Part shown: piece after piece, positions 63,938 to 64,000 of the stretch | Position numbering within the stretch: position 1 is the stretch's first letter | Layout: every line of letters begins with the position of its first letter | Assembly (NCBI RefSeq): GCF_030123065.1 | Contig: NZ_CP126093.1 | Span: 4,718,001-4,782,000, forward strand | Source of the DNA: Neobacillus sp. DY30 | GTDB taxonomy: Bacteria > Bacillota > Bacilli > Bacillales > Cytobacillaceae | Length of the DNA stretch: 64,000 nt | Direction of reading: 5' to 3' | Position numbers and translations under genes: made by a program | Notes under the pieces: generated by a model | Database searches by the model: none | Seen by the model: only the letters and a program-made list of their open reading frames with translations | What the model was told of the DNA's origin: nothing

Positions 63938-63956
63938 GAAAATAATTCTCATTCTC
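63938..63956. promoter_or_regulatory. Fur box upstream of the siderophore operon
   Basis: GAAAATAATTCTCATTCTC contains the 7-1-7 core TGAAAATAATTCTCA (63937-63951), one mismatch per half-site from TGATAATNATTATCA. Its extra overlapping hexamer fits the 19-bp Fur consensus. It lies about 20 bp before the first gene. Confidence 0.85.
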
Positions 63957-64000
63957 AATTAAAAATAAAAAACGTTCTCTTATCATCGTTTTTAAAGTTC

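Overview
The window looks like chromosome of a spore-forming Bacillaceae (a Bacillus/Neobacillus/Cytobacillus-type organism). The gene order follows the Bacillus subtilis block ysxE-spoVID-hemLBDCXA-ysxC-lonA-lonB-clpX-tig-ysoA-tRNA-ysnB-rdgB-rph-gerM-racE-ysmB-gerE-sdhBAC-yslB-lysC-uvrC-trxA-etfAB-fadB-fadR-lcfA. Sporulation genes (ysxE, spoVID, lonB, gerM, gerE), Gram-positive ribosome binding sites, a lysine riboswitch and a FadR box support this. Nearly all genes are on the minus strand; exceptions are a small membrane protein (101), the IS transposase, a LiaI/LiaF-like membrane protein (10817), yslB (30353) and a polysaccharide lyase (39213).

Layout: 1-2.6 kb, spore coat genes ysxE/spoVID. 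2.66-4.33 kb, an intact IS3-family element sitting in the loop of the hemL terminator. 4.36-10.6 kb, haem operon hemAXCDBL. 10.8-20.4 kb, protein quality control (ysxC, lonA, sigma-F-type lonB, clpX, tig, TPR protein). 20.4-20.9 kb, four tandem 51-bp palindromic repeats and tRNA-Arg. 20.9-30.8 kb, ysnB-rdgB-rph, gerM, racE, ysmB, gerE, an unexpected class D sortase, sdhCAB and yslB. 30.8-34.2 kb, lysC with its L-box riboswitch, then uvrC.

34.3-49.6 kb is an accessory polysaccharide-utilisation locus inserted between uvrC and trxA, which are neighbours in B. subtilis. It has a secreted PL8 lyase with two Ig-like domains, a cytoplasmic GH88 unsaturated glucuronyl hydrolase, a YesL-like membrane protein, a GH35 beta-galactosidase, a CUT1 ABC importer (two permeases and a lipoprotein) and a YesM/YesN-type two-component system. 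A 15-mer, GTGCACWWTTTTTAC, occurs upstream of all three minus-strand enzyme/transport units, each time as part of a 21-bp tandem arrangement. I propose it is the operator of the AraC-type response regulator. Two cre-like sites suggest carbon catabolite repression. The likely flow is extracellular lyase cleavage, import of unsaturated oligosaccharides, then intracellular removal of the unsaturated uronate and of a beta-linked sugar.

49.8-55.5 kb returns to backbone: trxA and the fatty-acid degradation genes etfAB, fadB, fadR, lcfA, with a FadR box in front of fadR. 55.6-63.9 kb is a second accessory unit, a six-gene NRPS-independent siderophore operon in the order of rhizobactin rhbABCDEF (schizokinen-type, citrate plus diaminopropane), preceded by a strong Fur box. 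The sequence ends just upstream of that promoter region.
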